From contig LATX02000215.1 of the NCBI GenBank assembly GCA_001466705.2, positions 186,001 to 250,000 of the forward strand: a DNA stretch of 64,000 nt. Reading direction: 5' to 3'. A program made the position numbers and the translations under genes. Shown here piece after piece: positions 21,497 through 32,642 of this stretch. Below the pieces are notes generated by a model, which made no database searches, was not told the origin of the DNA, and saw only the letters and a program-made list of their open reading frames with translations. This DNA is from Moniliophthora roreri (Eukaryota; Basidiomycota; Agaricomycetes; Agaricales; Marasmiaceae). Every line of letters starts with the position of its first letter. Positions within the stretch are counted from its first letter, which is position 1.

Positions 21497-21778
21497 CTAC
21501 GGCCTGAATCCATCCATAGAGTGCTCTACATTTGTGAAGACGAGTCTTGAGCCACTGACGAGCTGACGCAAGAGTTTCAGATCAGCATAAGAGCCACATC
21601 TAGAAATACGATCACTGTGGATATCTGAGATGGGGTCGTTGCCGTCCAAGAGGGTGACAAGGTGAGATGGGTTCTCAATGTCATACAAGTCTGCGTTTCC
21701 TTCTCCGATGCTGAATCCGGGAGTCCGCAGCCTGGACAGAGGCAAAGTGCATTTGAGGGTTGTAGCGAGGTCATTCAT
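21497..21778 (-). CDS. Hypothetical open frame, possibly a partial gene
   Basis: A 93-codon frame begins MNDLATTLKCTLPLSRLRTP. The frame is also open for some codons upstream (ILSTLRISWE), so this may be the last exon of a longer gene. The text GNADLYDIENPSHLVTLLDG is of plausible protein composition. No family was recognised and no intron chain was found upstream. Confidence 0.25.
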   Translation of the reverse strand: MNDLATTLKCTLPLSRLRTPGFSIGEGNADLYDIENPSHLVTLLDGNDPISDIHSDRISRCGSYADLKLLRQLVSGSRLVFTNVEHSMDGFRP

Positions 21779-22763
21779 CTCCCAGGAGATCCTGAGTGTC
21801 GAAAGAATCGGGTAAAGGCTTGCCCATGTATGAGGAAATACACAGACTCACCACGACTGAACAGTAGTTGCAACACCAAGGAAAGTTGTGTTCTAAGCCT
21901 CAAGTTGGACCTCGTGTCACCTAGGCGTCGCTGAATTTTCTATATTTCTGTCGTTCCTCTGCCTGTAAGTGTAGTAACATTGCTGAGAAAGTCAAGAGCT
22001 TGTACAGGTGTAAAGGAACCGAGTCGAAGGTGCGTTGGTGATGGGCTATGCCGCGAAACTTGGGTACGGTGCGGGTGCGGACCGCGTCTTTCTACTGTAC
22101 TTATTACCACCACTACTGAAGTTGGTACCCCAATCCTCGCGACTTTCAAGGTATTTAATTCTGCCTTATTCTGAGCACAGACAAGTTCTTACTATGTCAT
22201 TTGCAGGATTAGCGACCCAAGTACAGTGGCGACGCGAAATTTTTTGACTGGACGTTATTTGGTTCGGGGTCTGGTCCAGGCATGATCTATACCTTCCAGC
22301 AGGATGCAAGGAGGGATATGTGGTGTAAAAAGGGATGAAAAGAGGCTAAGACAGTCGGACCGCTTCGAGGTGAGTACTTCTGTATTTTGGATTTGGGACA
22401 CCGTTGCTCAATATACCCGCGCCGCAGCTAGAACTCAGAAAACCTTCTAGGCTTCTAGACAAGGAAACTTTACTTCAAGCAGAATTGAGCCCTTTCTTGG
22501 GATCGAAAAATGACACCAGTACTCTAGTCTACGCTGCGTCCATAGGTCACGGTCAACGGATATAAAGCCCAGAAGAACTCATCCACGTCCCCTTACGCTA
22601 CATCCAGCCAGGCCGTCATCTATCACAGGAGAGGAAAAGACATTGCTCGCTGTGCGTACTTTCCATATCAGTCTTAGTATTCATTCCTGATGTTTATACA
22701 TAGGACGACGGTGGATACGTGACTGAGGTGGAATCACATTGGTTTTGTGGCACCAATAGGGAC
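21779..22763. other. Intergenic, no gene recognised
   Basis: Holds the upstream region of the coiled-coil pseudogene. GATATAAAG at about 22559-22567 may be its TATA element, but it lies about 200 bp from the ATG. Confidence 0.4.
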
Positions 22764-24160
22764 ATGGACACGGAAGTCGACGAATACACATCGGAGGTCA
22801 AACCATACTGGCAAAGTTGTACCAGCGACTCGGAGGTGATACATGTCTGACCATTCAGCCAACGAGTAACTCAGCCGACTCATCCTAGGTTATCAAGGTC
22901 AGCGCCGATGAAAGTGACTCGGATGTAGCATACGAGTTTTGTTCTTTCGCCCAAGAAGCCTGTGAAGATGAAGAAAACCTTGGTACCTCTATTTCCGCTG
23001 TCGTCTCCAACGACGTTTCAAGCCATCTTCTCTCATTCTCCTCTGTCAAAAGCAACCACATTCTTCGTCCCTGCCCATTTCAAAAGAGCACTGCGCCACG
23101 TCATATGCTATGCATGCCTTGAAGATCGCTCTAGAGGATGTGAAATCTCTAGAAAACATGCGTACTCGGGAGGCCGCAAAGAACATGTCTTTGCGGAACT
23201 GCGAAAAGCCGAGTTGGAATCCACTCGACGGCATACGTGTTTTACAAGCAGCCGTTGATTCCCTAGTATCAGAGTTTGCGGGGGACGAGGAAAGGTCATG
23301 GTCGGTTGCGGAGTCCGCAGCAAAAGGATACTTGGTTCTGGAAGCGCAAGTGAAGGAGCGAGACGCCCAGATTACAGATCTCACGCAGGCGCTCGGTAAG
23401 GAGCAGACGAAGAATACTGGTTTGAATGCGGTGCTGGAGAAGGTCAAGGAGGAGAAGGATAACTTAGAGGCAGCTCTCCTCGAAGGACATTAGGGACTGC
23501 GGATACTTACCCGGGAGAAGATGTGCCCTTCTCGAACGAGACGAAGCATTGGAGTATATATCCAGCGAGAATTTGCCACTTTGGGGCATGCTCTGATTCT
23601 CAAGCAAGCCGCTGAGAAGGGTGCTGTGGCTCGATTGGAAAAGTTGGAGCTTTGGAACTTCAAATCGGGGAACGGGATGCTACGATCGTATACCTCACCA
23701 GCTCGCTTCATGGCAAGAAGGCCAAGCTGCAGGCGCTTACCGTCGGGGACGATTTGGAGACTACTCCTCGTCGAAGAGATTGGAAATTGCAAATGGCCAC
23801 CGAGGAGAAGGATGCCTTGAGGGCGAAACTGCAGGACAGCCGATGGGGCTGTATGCTTTGAGGCATGACCCCGGTCTCAAGCGAGCAGCAGAGCAAGAGA
23901 AGGACGCTTTGGAACGAGAGCAGGACGCCAGAATTGCATGCCTCACTAAATTGCTCAATGAGGAGGAAGCGAAGGTCGTTGTCCTCGAGCGGCAGATCAG
24001 TGATGCGGAATTCCCTTCGAAGAGAACGCCCTTGACACTCGTTTCAAAACATGGGAGAAGAAGCACTTGGTGGTACAGGAAGAACCCAAGCGTTCTGACG
24101 CTACAGAGCTGGAGGAGTCGAAGAGGAAGGTTGGGGTTCTGTAAAATGCTTGCAACAAGC
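22764..24160 (+). pseudogene. Degenerate coiled-coil family gene
   Basis: Exon 1 starts at 22764 (MDTEVDEYTSEVKPYWQ) and ends SDSE before an intron. Exon 2 begins VIKVSADESDSDVAYEF, which matches the family plan of an acidic exon 1 and a VxxxSxD exon 2. The frame then stops near 23117, but coiled-coil text continues in other frames: ALKIALEDVKSLENMRTREA, FAELRKAELESTRR, AKGYLVLEAQVKERDAQITD, QIGERDATIVYLTSSLHG and AEQEKDALEREQDARIACLT. At least five frame changes or stops would have to be bridged, so it is a pseudogene. No KLD motif was found. Confidence 0.65.
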
Positions 24161-24586
24161 TGAAAGTGGCTGATGATGGTCACAAGAAGACGATGAGGAG
24201 CCCGGAGCAGTCACTGAAGGAACGTTCGATCAGGATTGGGTTGCTGGACCGCCAGCTGGCTGATACGCAGCGTACCACGTCAGGAAAGAACCAACCGACA
24301 AGCAAACCATTCGTCGCACCGGAACTAGCTCCAAGCATCCTTCCATCGGCTTCTCGTTCCATCTTCAAGACCTACATTGCGTGGTTGCGGCTGACAAGAG
24401 GCGCATTGTGGTGCAATAATGCGGTTAGCGTCGCGGCTGGGTCTGTGACAGATTATTTCGTCATCGTCATCGTCATTGTCGCTTTTGCATTCACATCTTG
24501 AACTATATCCTAACTTGACATTTCTCGTTGCTTCATAGTAGTGATACAAGTACATTCTCTGCCCCAGTTAAATGTCATAAGTACAC
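24161..24586. other. Intergenic
   Basis: Contains the decayed end of the preceding coiled-coil pseudogene (for example LADTQRTTSGKNQPTSKP near 24255) and the 3' flank of the epimerase gene. Nothing else was seen. Confidence 0.4.
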
Positions 24587-26042
24587 TCACGGTACCGTCG
24601 AAAACTTGTACTGCGAACTCCAACCAAAGTCTCTGTCGGGTCCATCTGCAGATTCGTGAGCACAAATCCTGGAAAAATGTGTAGTATCATACTCACAAAT
24701 CTGATCAACACCCCACTCGGGCGTGTTCACAGCTGCAATCCAACCCTCCTGCTCAATGGCCACAGCACTCCATTGTCCATATCGTTTAGTAGGTCCACCA
24801 TGCACGGCCTTTGCCGTAATGTTGAGCCAGAAAGAGGTGTACACCTGAGTTGCTGGTTGATCCGTCGTAATGTCCACCCTACAAAGAATCAGAACAGAAC
24901 ATACTCCAAGAAGGTAAGTTAGATATACCGAATCCCAGAGTTATCACTCCAAAGGCTAGTTCCAGCCTTCTGACTCTCATCTTTATCGTAGATCCAACAG
25001 TGATCATAACCCTGACATCCATCGCCGCACAATCCTTGTGTAGCATTCCACCTCGCTCCAATCTTGGATTCCTTCCTAAAGTCAAAGGGTGTACCGGTGA
25101 CGTTGATGAGTTCACCAGTAGGAATAGCGTTCGAGTCAAGCTTGACAACACGGGACGAGTCGACCTGGTTCGGTTCAACGTCAGCATCAAGGCAGCAAAC
25201 ACTGAAAGACAGTCCAGAAACACACCTGTAAATGATGATCCAAGATATTCTCCGAACCAACAAACCCATCCAGATTCCAGTAGATATGCTGCGTAACCAT
25301 GATTGGAGTCTCCTCGGTAGCCTTCGCTTTGACCTCCGTCTTGAGGATACCACCGTTCTGAACGGTATGAGTAGCGAGAACAGTGACCTTTCCAGGCCAG
25401 TTTTCGTCACCGTCATCAATGTGTTGATACGTCACGCTAGTGGGTGAGCGAGAGACGATGGTCCAGTTGCGTCTGTCCCAGCCGTAGATACCACCGTGTA
25501 AGGTGACCTGGCCGTTATGGTCGTTGGTCGGGATATGCCAGACGTTGGGGCCATCGAGTGGTGGGTTCTTGGAGATAGGGATGGAGAATGTTCCTAGTCA
25601 ATTGTGAGCAGGATTCGTATGTGTCAGTAACGGAAGGTACATACCGTTCTTCAACCGGTTTGCATAGCGTCCTACGATCGCGTTGAATACAGGATGGTTT
25701 GGATCCGACAAGAGCTTGGTCTGGGGAGGAGAGGTCAAGCTTTCAAGATCATTGTACGGTGTATAAAGACCTACGTTATCATCGTATCCTGGAATAACGT
25801 CTCTCTTCTTCCCAGTTCTGTCCTTCACCCAGAGCTCAGTGAGGGTAGCGCCGAAAGATACGAAAGAAGCGGTAATGGATCCATCCCTGGCAGAGAGCGT
25901 GGTGAGGTCAAAAGGCTACGGGAGACAATGTAAGCATGGGACGACTCGGAAGAGAAGGAACACGAACCCATTCACCGTTCTTCTGCGCATTAACGAGGCT
26001 GAAAACAGGAAGGAACGCGAGGAGAGCCTTCAATGAACGCAT
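24587..26042 (-). CDS. Secreted aldose 1-epimerase (galactose mutarotase family)
   Basis: This gene interconverts alpha and beta anomers of aldoses such as galactose. Exon 1 (25968-26042) encodes a signal peptide, MRSLKALLAFLPVFSLVNA. Exon 2 starts at 25915 with PFDLTTLSARDGS. Family motifs follow in order: VFNAIVGRYANRLKNG, TLHGG (first active-site His), TYQHIDDGDENWPG, VTQHIYWNLDGF (second His), GYDHCWIYDKD, and AVAIEQEGWIAAVNTP, whose Glu is the catalytic base. The last intron removes a stop and gives YGPDRDFGWSSQYKFSTV, ending at 24587. About five introns are needed. The N-terminal signal suggests an extracellular enzyme that helps use plant sugars. It stands alone, with no other sugar gene nearby. 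Confidence 0.88.
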
Positions 26043-27146
26043 CCTAGGCAGGGGTAGACCAACAAGCGCTTACCCCTCATCAACGCGCTACATTATATCG
26101 CATTCTGGGTATTAGGCTGCGAGACGTGTCATGGAGAATTCTCGCCTCCTTGGAGATCAAGGCACAGTCACGTTAGCCAAATTTGCGCGACTGGGGAAAC
26201 AGACGAGGCGGATCCCGGCGTCACTTGATTCCCCTGTTCGGCGGTAGCAATGTGAAACATGCTATTCTTGGATCTCCAGATAAAGCACAAATCACCGAAT
26301 CGTTCCCCGTATGCGTGCTACAACTCCATATATGAGTCACAGGACATGTAGAATTGCAACTTGAAATGCGGAAGAATCGGATAATGTCCGGTCCATGGTG
26401 AACGAGATGGGAGACGGAGGATACTCGGAGAACGACACTGAGTAAATGTGCTTGATATCCTGGGATGACTCGGTCAGTACAAGGCTTATTCGAGATGACT
26501 GAACCTTGTAGCAACATGGGCGGTCCATGATAAGGTGTTTAAGAGGCCAGGCCCCGAAGAAACAACACAAAAAGGCAATTTTAGGGCAGTAGCAGGTATT
26601 GTCCTTGCGTTTTTTCTGTCTGTTCCAACGAGGATGATATCTCATGTTGAATATGGCTATTGGATAGCACAAGGGACTGAGGAGAGCGAAGATACATTGT
26701 TTTAGGGCATTAACGTTCAACCTCGTGTAGTCGGGTGGGTACTTGTAAACTTTCCAGCTTCTCAACGGCGACAAGTACTGAACCTCGTAATATAGACCTA
26801 TGGTCAATAAATGATCAGTAGAGTTCTTGAGCGCGCTCTTTTTCAATACGCACCGGAATAATGTTCCATACGGCTTGTTGAGCCTCATAGTCACTCGACC
26901 CGACCAGTTCCTTCTGAGATTACTCTGACGATGATTCTTTAGAGTCCTTCGTCGGGAGATTGCGGGTGAAAGTATCCTAGAAATTGAGCTGCAAGGTGCT
27001 TCTTGCGTTGATGATAGACATCTAGGCCGAAGACGCCATAAGCAGTGACGGGGACGTCAATGGCTGTGGGAATCTTTTCGGTTAGAAAGCCGCTCGGTCA
27101 CAGGAACGCCGCTTTATGACGTGAACCACCGCCTTCCTCAAGCCTG
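26043..27146. other. Intergenic, no supported gene
   Basis: A 185-codon minus-strand frame (26337-26894) is present but has poor coding character and no family resemblance. Nothing else was seen. Confidence 0.4.
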
Positions 27147-27374
27147 CTACAGGGTCTGGCTCGGGCTCTGAAGCCATTCGGGTCGGAGAGTACGCCGGCC
27201 GAGCTCACGACTCATCGAGTTTTCACCGCGGTTATTGTCGTCATTGTCGTCAGAGGTTGGTCCAAGGTTGGTCAGGGCCTGGCAAAAGTTCTCACGGTGA
27301 TCTGCCTGATACTCCCAACCAGCACCCACGCCGGCCTGTTGTTGCATATTCAAATCTACGTGAGTGTTCGACAT
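27147..27374 (-). CDS. Hypothetical short protein
   Basis: A 75-codon frame starts at ATG 27374 (MSNTHVDLNMQQQAGVGAGW) and ends EWLQSPSQTL. The composition is hydrophilic with an acidic run (TSDDNDDNNRGEN). It diverges from the F-box gene at 27409 with 34 bp between the two ATGs, so the two would share a promoter if it is real. No family was recognised. Confidence 0.25.
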   Translation of the reverse strand: MSNTHVDLNMQQQAGVGAGWEYQADHRENFCQALTNLGPTSDDNDDNNRGENSMSRELGRRTLRPEWLQSPSQTL

Positions 27375-27408
27375 CCTGAAGGAAATATATGCTCATCTCA
27401 TATACAGA

Positions 27409-29028
27409 ATGTCAACTGGGATTCGATCTCAATCTGCCAGTCCACAATCCTACCCAGTCGTCGCACCTCAGTGCTCCGATTGCAACGAGCATGTCCAAAA
27501 TTCGAGAAACACTATCGAAGGTCCCCCTGAAAAAGTTTACAGTCATTGCTCTCGGAATAATACATATCCGGAAGACGCGAATGCCTTCAAGGAAGAAATG
27601 AAGGTGGCGAAGGCACATCTCGAGCGCTACAACGCAACGATCGCGTTGTTGGAAGCGGAACGTGCTCGCCTGAACGAGATTGTGAACAAGTACAGGGTCA
27701 TCCTCCATCAAATTCGCGTCATTCCGCCCGAGATCATGCGGAGGATTTTCTCATTCTGCACCAATTTTCCTTCGGATACTCAACTCGTGCCACCAAAGAG
27801 CTCGTTGATACCGACTGGCATCCCTTGGGTATTGGGTCAAGTCTGTCATTCCTGGAGGTCGATTGCAACCACCATGCCGCACCTCTGGTGCTCCATTTCC
27901 CTCGAAATTCGATCCCTCAAGGCCGTGAGCTCATCGTTTTTAGCATCCCAGGCCTGGCGGCTCGGGTTACAGCTTCATCGCTCACATGATGCTATGCTGG
28001 ATGTGAGTCTCCACGCCAAAAGGGACATTTTCAACCATCCTTTAATGATTCTCATTTGTAGCCACTCGCATCGGTGGCGCCACCTACGGTTTGGAGAGCA
28101 TTCCAGTATGCTCCGGTCCATGTCTCTCATCCGGGGTGCGCTCCCTGCTTTAGAGAGCATAACCATTAAGTCCGATCTTAACGCGTCTTCCGGTCAGCAA
28201 GACGGTTGTTTTGATTATTGTCCTCGGCTCAGGACTGTTTCCCTGCACGGGTTCCTCCCACTTTCGACACAGCTACCTTGGCAGCAAATCAAAACATTCC
28301 GCTTCAAGCGGAATTTGCCTTCTGATGATCCGCCCCCTGATGATCCAACCACCAGCAAATTCCTGGAGATCCTCAGAAAGCTAAATATTGTCGAAGTATG
28401 CGACATATATTTCGACCGGAGCCTTCGTGCGGGGATGAGCCTCACTGATGAGCCCTCTGCGTTACGTTTCAACCTCCTCACCGATCTAACGATCTCAACA
28501 CATACGTACCAAGATTGCACCGCGGCTGCGTGTTTTTTCAAATGGCTCACCGCTCCAAAATTGTCGTGTCTCAAAATCCTCACCCCGTATTTCAAATGGG
28601 AATACTTGATTTCCTTCATCTCTCGCTCGGGGTGCAAACTAACCGAGTTGGTCATCCACGAAGCGGGCTCACTTGGGTCGGAGCGAGATAATACTTTGAT
28701 TCAAGTATTAACCGCCGTACCCGACTTGATCACTCTCGAGTTAGGATTTGTGGACGGGGCGGCGGATCATCATATCTCCATTTTCTCGTCGCCTCTGGTC
28801 CCGCGTCTGGAGAAACTATTCATAAATCCACAGCTCCCGGACTCCCTGTCAGCTTACACGGATTCTGTCCTACTCGACGCATTGGAGTACAGGTGGAATG
28901 TAGGGGATTCTGGTGTACAGCAGTTACGGTTTGTTAGCTTGGACAGGAAGGTCACCGACCCTTTATCATGCGGAAGACTGGATGACCTAAGGTCCCAGGG
29001 ATTAAGTGTCGTTGAGTGGGCCAACTGA
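27409..29028 (+). CDS. F-box/LRR protein
   Basis: A single exon of 539 residues from ATG 27409 (MSTGIRSQSASPQSYP). C-x-x-C lies at ~23-26 (QCSDCNEHV). A coil runs over ~65-100 (ERYNATIALLEAERARLNEI), then the F-box-like motif VILHQIRVIPPEIMRRIFSF and PWVLGQVCHSWRSIATTMPH. The remainder is an irregular LRR tail (FNLLTDLTIS, PDLITLELGF, PLVPRLEKLFI) closing with VSLDRKVTDPLSCGRLDDLR. It lacks the tiny first exon and leader of the array genes that follow, so it is an older relative. F-box proteins usually link a target to an SCF ubiquitin ligase through Skp1. Here that role is inferred from the family. Confidence 0.85.
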   Translation: MSTGIRSQSASPQSYPVVAPQCSDCNEHVQNSRNTIEGPPEKVYSHCSRNNTYPEDANAFKEEMKVAKAHLERYNATIALLEAERARLNEIVNKYRVILHQIRVIPPEIMRRIFSFCTNFPSDTQLVPPKSSLIPTGIPWVLGQVCHSWRSIATTMPHLWCSISLEIRSLKAVSSSFLASQAWRLGLQLHRSHDAMLDVSLHAKRDIFNHPLMILICSHSHRWRHLRFGEHSSMLRSMSLIRGALPALESITIKSDLNASSGQQDGCFDYCPRLRTVSLHGFLPLSTQLPWQQIKTFRFKRNLPSDDPPPDDPTTSKFLEILRKLNIVEVCDIYFDRSLRAGMSLTDEPSALRFNLLTDLTISTHTYQDCTAAACFFKWLTAPKLSCLKILTPYFKWEYLISFISRSGCKLTELVIHEAGSLGSERDNTLIQVLTAVPDLITLELGFVDGAADHHISIFSSPLVPRLEKLFINPQLPDSLSAYTDSVLLDALEYRWNVGDSGVQQLRFVSLDRKVTDPLSCGRLDDLRSQGLSVVEWAN

Positions 29029-29199
29029 GGCAGAGCTCGTTAATGTGAACGTCACTCATCCAGTGAACCGAACGGTGTATTAAGTTTCCTAATAGCATGT
29101 ACATGTCACGACTGAGAAAAACGCATTTTTCTCTCAATATTACCCTTTTTACAACTTTGGGCCGGCCTGAACGATATGTGCCCGGGCCACCTGTCTATG
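29029..29199. other. 3' flank of the F-box gene
   Basis: No feature seen before the inverted-repeat element. Confidence 0.4.
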
Positions 29200-29370
29200 A
29201 TTGATCGATATTAACACGCCAGAAAGGGGAAAAAAAATCTGCTCGACAGAACCTGCAGCTGAAATGCATCTCGGCTCGGGCGGGTCGATACCACATACAG
29301 TACCGTAGTGCATTTCAGCTGTATGTACATTCTGTCGAGGCAGTTTTATTTCCCTTTCTGATGTGGTTGA
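29200..29370. repeat. Imperfect inverted-repeat element (MITE-like)
   Basis: Left arm ~29214-29268 and right arm ~29309-29364 are complementary with small gaps. Matching parts include CAGAAAGGGG with CCCTTTCTG, CTCGACAGAA with TTCTGTCGAG, and CAGCTGAAATGCA with TGCATTTCAGCTG. The whole could fold into a long hairpin with a ~40-nt loop. No coding capacity. No clear target-site duplication was identified. Confidence 0.6.
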
Positions 29371-29507
29371 TCTCTCACGTTGCTCTTGAACCACGACCAC
29401 CACTGCCGTGACCAGCTTTTTCTGTAGAAACAGAAGGTGAGCCACCGAAATGCCTCTGAACGATTAAAGAGAGGACTGATGTGATTCGTGCAGACAGGGA
29501 TGTTTAG

Positions 29508-30449
29508 TCACAACATTGGCAAAGTTTGCGCCTCGAAGGTCGCAGAAGCATCCTAAAACACATGTCTCAAATTCAAGGGCTGCTTCCGAGCGTAGAGAAG
29601 ATGTCCATTGGACTGACGGAATCCAATCCGTTCATCAATGACGTCGAGAAGTGTTTCGAGCTTGCCCCTCCCATTTCTGTGTATGTCTACTATGCCAACG
29701 AGCCTACCCTGGCACAAAATAGACCACTTTCGGTTCAAGCGAAATTCACTCTTGTTTTCCCCCAATCAGGTGTTCAATACCACGAACACAGATGAATTTT
29801 GGACCATTCTTAGGAAATTACTCAATGTCAAAGTATGCGACGTACAATTCGATCACAAAATGCATATCCCTTCGAGCCCGATTTTCGGCATCCAAAGAAC
29901 GCAGTTCCAGCATCTCACTACGCTTATCATCTCTGATGGTGAGCGTACTCGTACAATGATCACCAACTTTATCGACCGGATTATTACTCCCGGATTGACA
30001 TGCCTCAAGATTACATCCCCATTCTGAGTCGGGATGGCGCGAGATGATGTCGTTGATTTCACGTTCAACGTGTAAATTAAATGAGCTCTCCATCTGCGCA
30101 GCGGTGTTCGAGCCACTGGCTCACGAGTATACGCTGAGCAGGAATTTATCCGCTGTACCAGATTTGACTCGGAGTCATCGTGCCGTTCTCCTTTCCGCTG
30201 AGAGGTGCGGAAAACAATCACATCTCGGCTTTGTCGCCACGTGTGGTACCAAGCTTGGAGAAACTCTCTATCGTCCAATGTTCTGCTTATAGATCAGTTT
30301 ACACTGATGCTGCTCTTCTTGATGTTTTGGAATATCGATGGAACTTACGGTTTGTCAGTTTGGATAGAAAGGTCAAGGATCCAGCATCGCGCAGGAGATT
30401 GGACGCTTTGATTGCTCAAGGGTTGGTTGTCATCGAGAAAAAGAGCTGA
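29508..30449 (+). pseudogene. F-box/LRR relic, 5' truncated and frameshifted
   Basis: Homology starts inside the LRR part (QHWQSLRLEGRRSILKHMSQ, the counterpart of SQQWRSLRIEGHADMLR in intact genes) and runs through LLPSVEKMSI, LPWHKIDHFRFKRN, FQHLTTLIISDG, LISRSTCKLNELSI and PSLEKLSIVQ to LDALIAQGLVVIEKKS. At least three frame changes are required and the F-box itself is missing. The end runs directly into the conserved leader of the next gene, as it does at 35.2 and 38.4 kb. Confidence 0.75.
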
Positions 30450-30703
30450 ATTTGTAGTTCAGCGTACTTATTATATAAAGACAAGTTACACAGCTAGTAC
30501 ACTCAAACTAGAGAAATGAACATCCGACCGAACTACTTCTATATGACCTGTGTCCAAGTATTTTGCTGAACATAACATGAACAACACGAATGAGGGCGAC
30601 GCGTCAACCTCACGTGCTTGTCATGCACTGTCAAAAGGCAACGTGGTTTCTCACGTCCATCTCTTATCGCATTACTCCCAACGTCTTGCACGCAGGCTAC
30701 CTC
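30450..30703 (+). promoter_or_regulatory. Conserved array leader, copy 1 (F-box A)
   Basis: About 250 bp recurring before four F-box genes (also at 32.4, 35.2 and 38.4 kb). Shared blocks are TTTTGCTGAACATAAC, ATGAACAACACGA, AACCTCACGTGCTTGTCATG and CATTACTCCCAACGTCTTGC. CACGTG is at 30611-30616, 93 bp before the ATG. The upstream ATG at 30577 opens a short frame here that runs past the main ATG in another frame. Confidence 0.6.
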
Positions 30704-32401
30704 ATGCAAACAAAAAAATACAAAATCGTGAGTAACTCACTAAAACTGCAACACTACCTACTCACAAAGAAGAAGACGGCTTCCTCTCAGAATGAAGATC
30801 AGTCATCACCCGATGTAACAGACGGCCGCGAATCCAAATGTTGCCCAGCCTGTAGAGCTGATGTCTACACATCGAGAAACCTCATTCACGGTCCATCTGA
30901 AGAAGTCTACAACCAGTACGCACGTAGCAATAGCTATCCTACTGGCTCAGATACCTTCAAAGAGGAATTCGAAGCGGCAAAGATCAACCTAGATCGATTA
31001 ACTGCGACAATCGCTTTATTGGAGGCGGAGCGGACTCGTTTGAAAGGCATCGTGGAGAAGTACAGCATCATCTTACATCCGATGCGTGCCATACCTCCGG
31101 GGTCCTTACAGAGCATATTCCAGTCATGTGTAGAATCACTCGAGCGGGAGGAGCCTCCTAAAAGCTCATTGGTACCGTCAAGTATGCCATGGGTATTAGG
31201 GCAGGTCTGCCGGTATTGGAGAAACACTGTATTATCAATGCCTCATCTTTGGACATCCATCGTCCTAGATATCAGAGCCCATTATTACGGCCACAACACC
31301 CTCTCCTCTCTGATCTTCCTTCTCGGTCTGCAGATATATCGCTCACAGGGTCTTCCATTGACTGTGACGATTTACTGTGAAGGACTGGGCTCAAACTACT
31401 CAGGTCATCATCCAATGATAGTCTTGATATGTGCTCGCTCACAACAGTGGCGCAACCTGCGCATCGAGGGTCATGTAGACATGCTGCGCACAATGTCTTC
31501 AATTCGGGGGCTTCTTTCTAATTTAGAAAGTATGTCCATCAACCTGAAAGAGACCAGCACCTATTTCATACAGAACATGGAGTTGGCCCCCGCATTACGA
31601 TCCCTCACTTTACATGGATTCACTTCAGTCAAGCTACCTTGGCACCAAATAAAGTACTTCCAGTTACGACCTTCACACGAGGGGTCAATGCTGGTATCCA
31701 ATAATACCTATATGAGCCAGGTCTTGACGACTCTTAACCAGCTATCTGGCGTCGAAGTATGCGATCTGCACCTTGATGGCGAGATCGACGAACATTCACG
31801 TGGAAGCTCTTTACGAAACAATCACTGGCATCTAGATTTCAATCACCTCACTTCACTGACTATTTCGGCCCGTTCGTGGCGTTCAGTACCAAACTTCATT
31901 CGACGGATAACAACACCCAAATTAGACTGTTTGAGGATAACCACACAATTTTTTGGCTGGGACGAGTTGCTCCGCTTAATTTCGCGTTCTTCGTGTAAAT
32001 TGACCGAGTTATCCATCCGAGCAGCGGAGCGGGGGCCACACAACGCCTTGACGTACATGTCGAATGTCTTCTCCAGTGTTCAGGACTTGACACTTCTTGA
32101 ACTGGGCTTTTGTGACACGTTTAGACCAGGAGAAGGCGAGGAAATCATCTCGTTGTTATCATCACCAATGGTCCCGCGCTTGGAGAAGCTCTCCATCATA
32201 CAATTCTCCGGGTCCCGATCACCATACAGTGATGGTATTCTTCTCAACGCCTTGGAGTATCGATGGAATCCGCCGGAGGAGTCGGGAGTAAACAGGCTAC
32301 ACACTGTTACGTTGGGGATGAAGGTTATTGATCCTGCCTCACGCATTAGGTTGGAAGCATTGCGCGTTCAGGGATTGGTTGTAGTTGAGAAAGAGAATTA
32401 A
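30704..32401 (+). CDS. F-box/LRR protein, array member A
   Basis: Exon 1 is 30704-30727, only 8 codons (MQTKKYKI). The intron is 30728-30769 and exon 2 is 30770-32401, giving 551 residues. The acceptor region reads AAAGAAGAAG, so acceptors three bases apart are possible. The N terminus has C-C-P-A-C (~38), then HGPSEEVYNQYARSN, a coil (DRLTATIALLEAERTRLKGI), the F-box-like motif IILHPMRAIPPGSLQSIFQS and PWVLGQVCRYWRNTVLSMPH. The LRR tail ends MKVIDPASRIRLEALRVQGL. It is most similar to array member D (same exon 2 length, 1632 nt). Presumed SCF adaptor with an unknown target. Confidence 0.88.
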   Translation: MQTKKYKIVSNSLKLQHYLLTKKKTASSQNEDQSSPDVTDGRESKCCPACRADVYTSRNLIHGPSEEVYNQYARSNSYPTGSDTFKEEFEAAKINLDRLTATIALLEAERTRLKGIVEKYSIILHPMRAIPPGSLQSIFQSCVESLEREEPPKSSLVPSSMPWVLGQVCRYWRNTVLSMPHLWTSIVLDIRAHYYGHNTLSSLIFLLGLQIYRSQGLPLTVTIYCEGLGSNYSGHHPMIVLICARSQQWRNLRIEGHVDMLRTMSSIRGLLSNLESMSINLKETSTYFIQNMELAPALRSLTLHGFTSVKLPWHQIKYFQLRPSHEGSMLVSNNTYMSQVLTTLNQLSGVEVCDLHLDGEIDEHSRGSSLRNNHWHLDFNHLTSLTISARSWRSVPNFIRRITTPKLDCLRITTQFFGWDELLRLISRSSCKLTELSIRAAERGPHNALTYMSNVFSSVQDLTLLELGFCDTFRPGEGEEIISLLSSPMVPRLEKLSIIQFSGSRSPYSDGILLNALEYRWNPPEESGVNRLHTVTLGMKVIDPASRIRLEALRVQGLVVVEKEN

Positions 32402-32642
32402 TCTGTAGGACAACGCAGTACTCGATCAAAAATTACGTAGCTACACACAGATGGGAGAAATAATCAGTCGAACAAACCGTTCTACATGACCTGCGTCCGA
32501 ATGTTTTGCTGAACATAAGCTGAATAGCACGAATGGGGGCGATGCGTCGACCTCACGTGTTTGTCATGCATCAAAGACACGGACAATTTCTCACGCCCAT
32601 CTCTTATCGCATTACTCCCAACTTCTTGCACGCAGGCTACCC
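32402..32642 (+). promoter_or_regulatory. Conserved array leader, copy 2 (F-box B)
   Basis: Same module as at 30450, with CACGTG at 32554-32559, 89 bp before ATG 32643. The upstream ATG of copy 1 is changed here (AAGCTGAATAGCACGA), so this copy lacks that short upstream frame. Confidence 0.6.

Noticed and set aside
26337..26894. 185-codon minus-strand open frame
   Set aside because: Cys/Lys-rich composition without splice signals, family resemblance or promoter. Probably chance.
30577..30735. Upstream frame beginning MNNTNEGDAST as the real start of F-box A
   Set aside because: Its frame differs from the main gene and it is broken or absent in the other three leaders. Treated as an upstream ORF.
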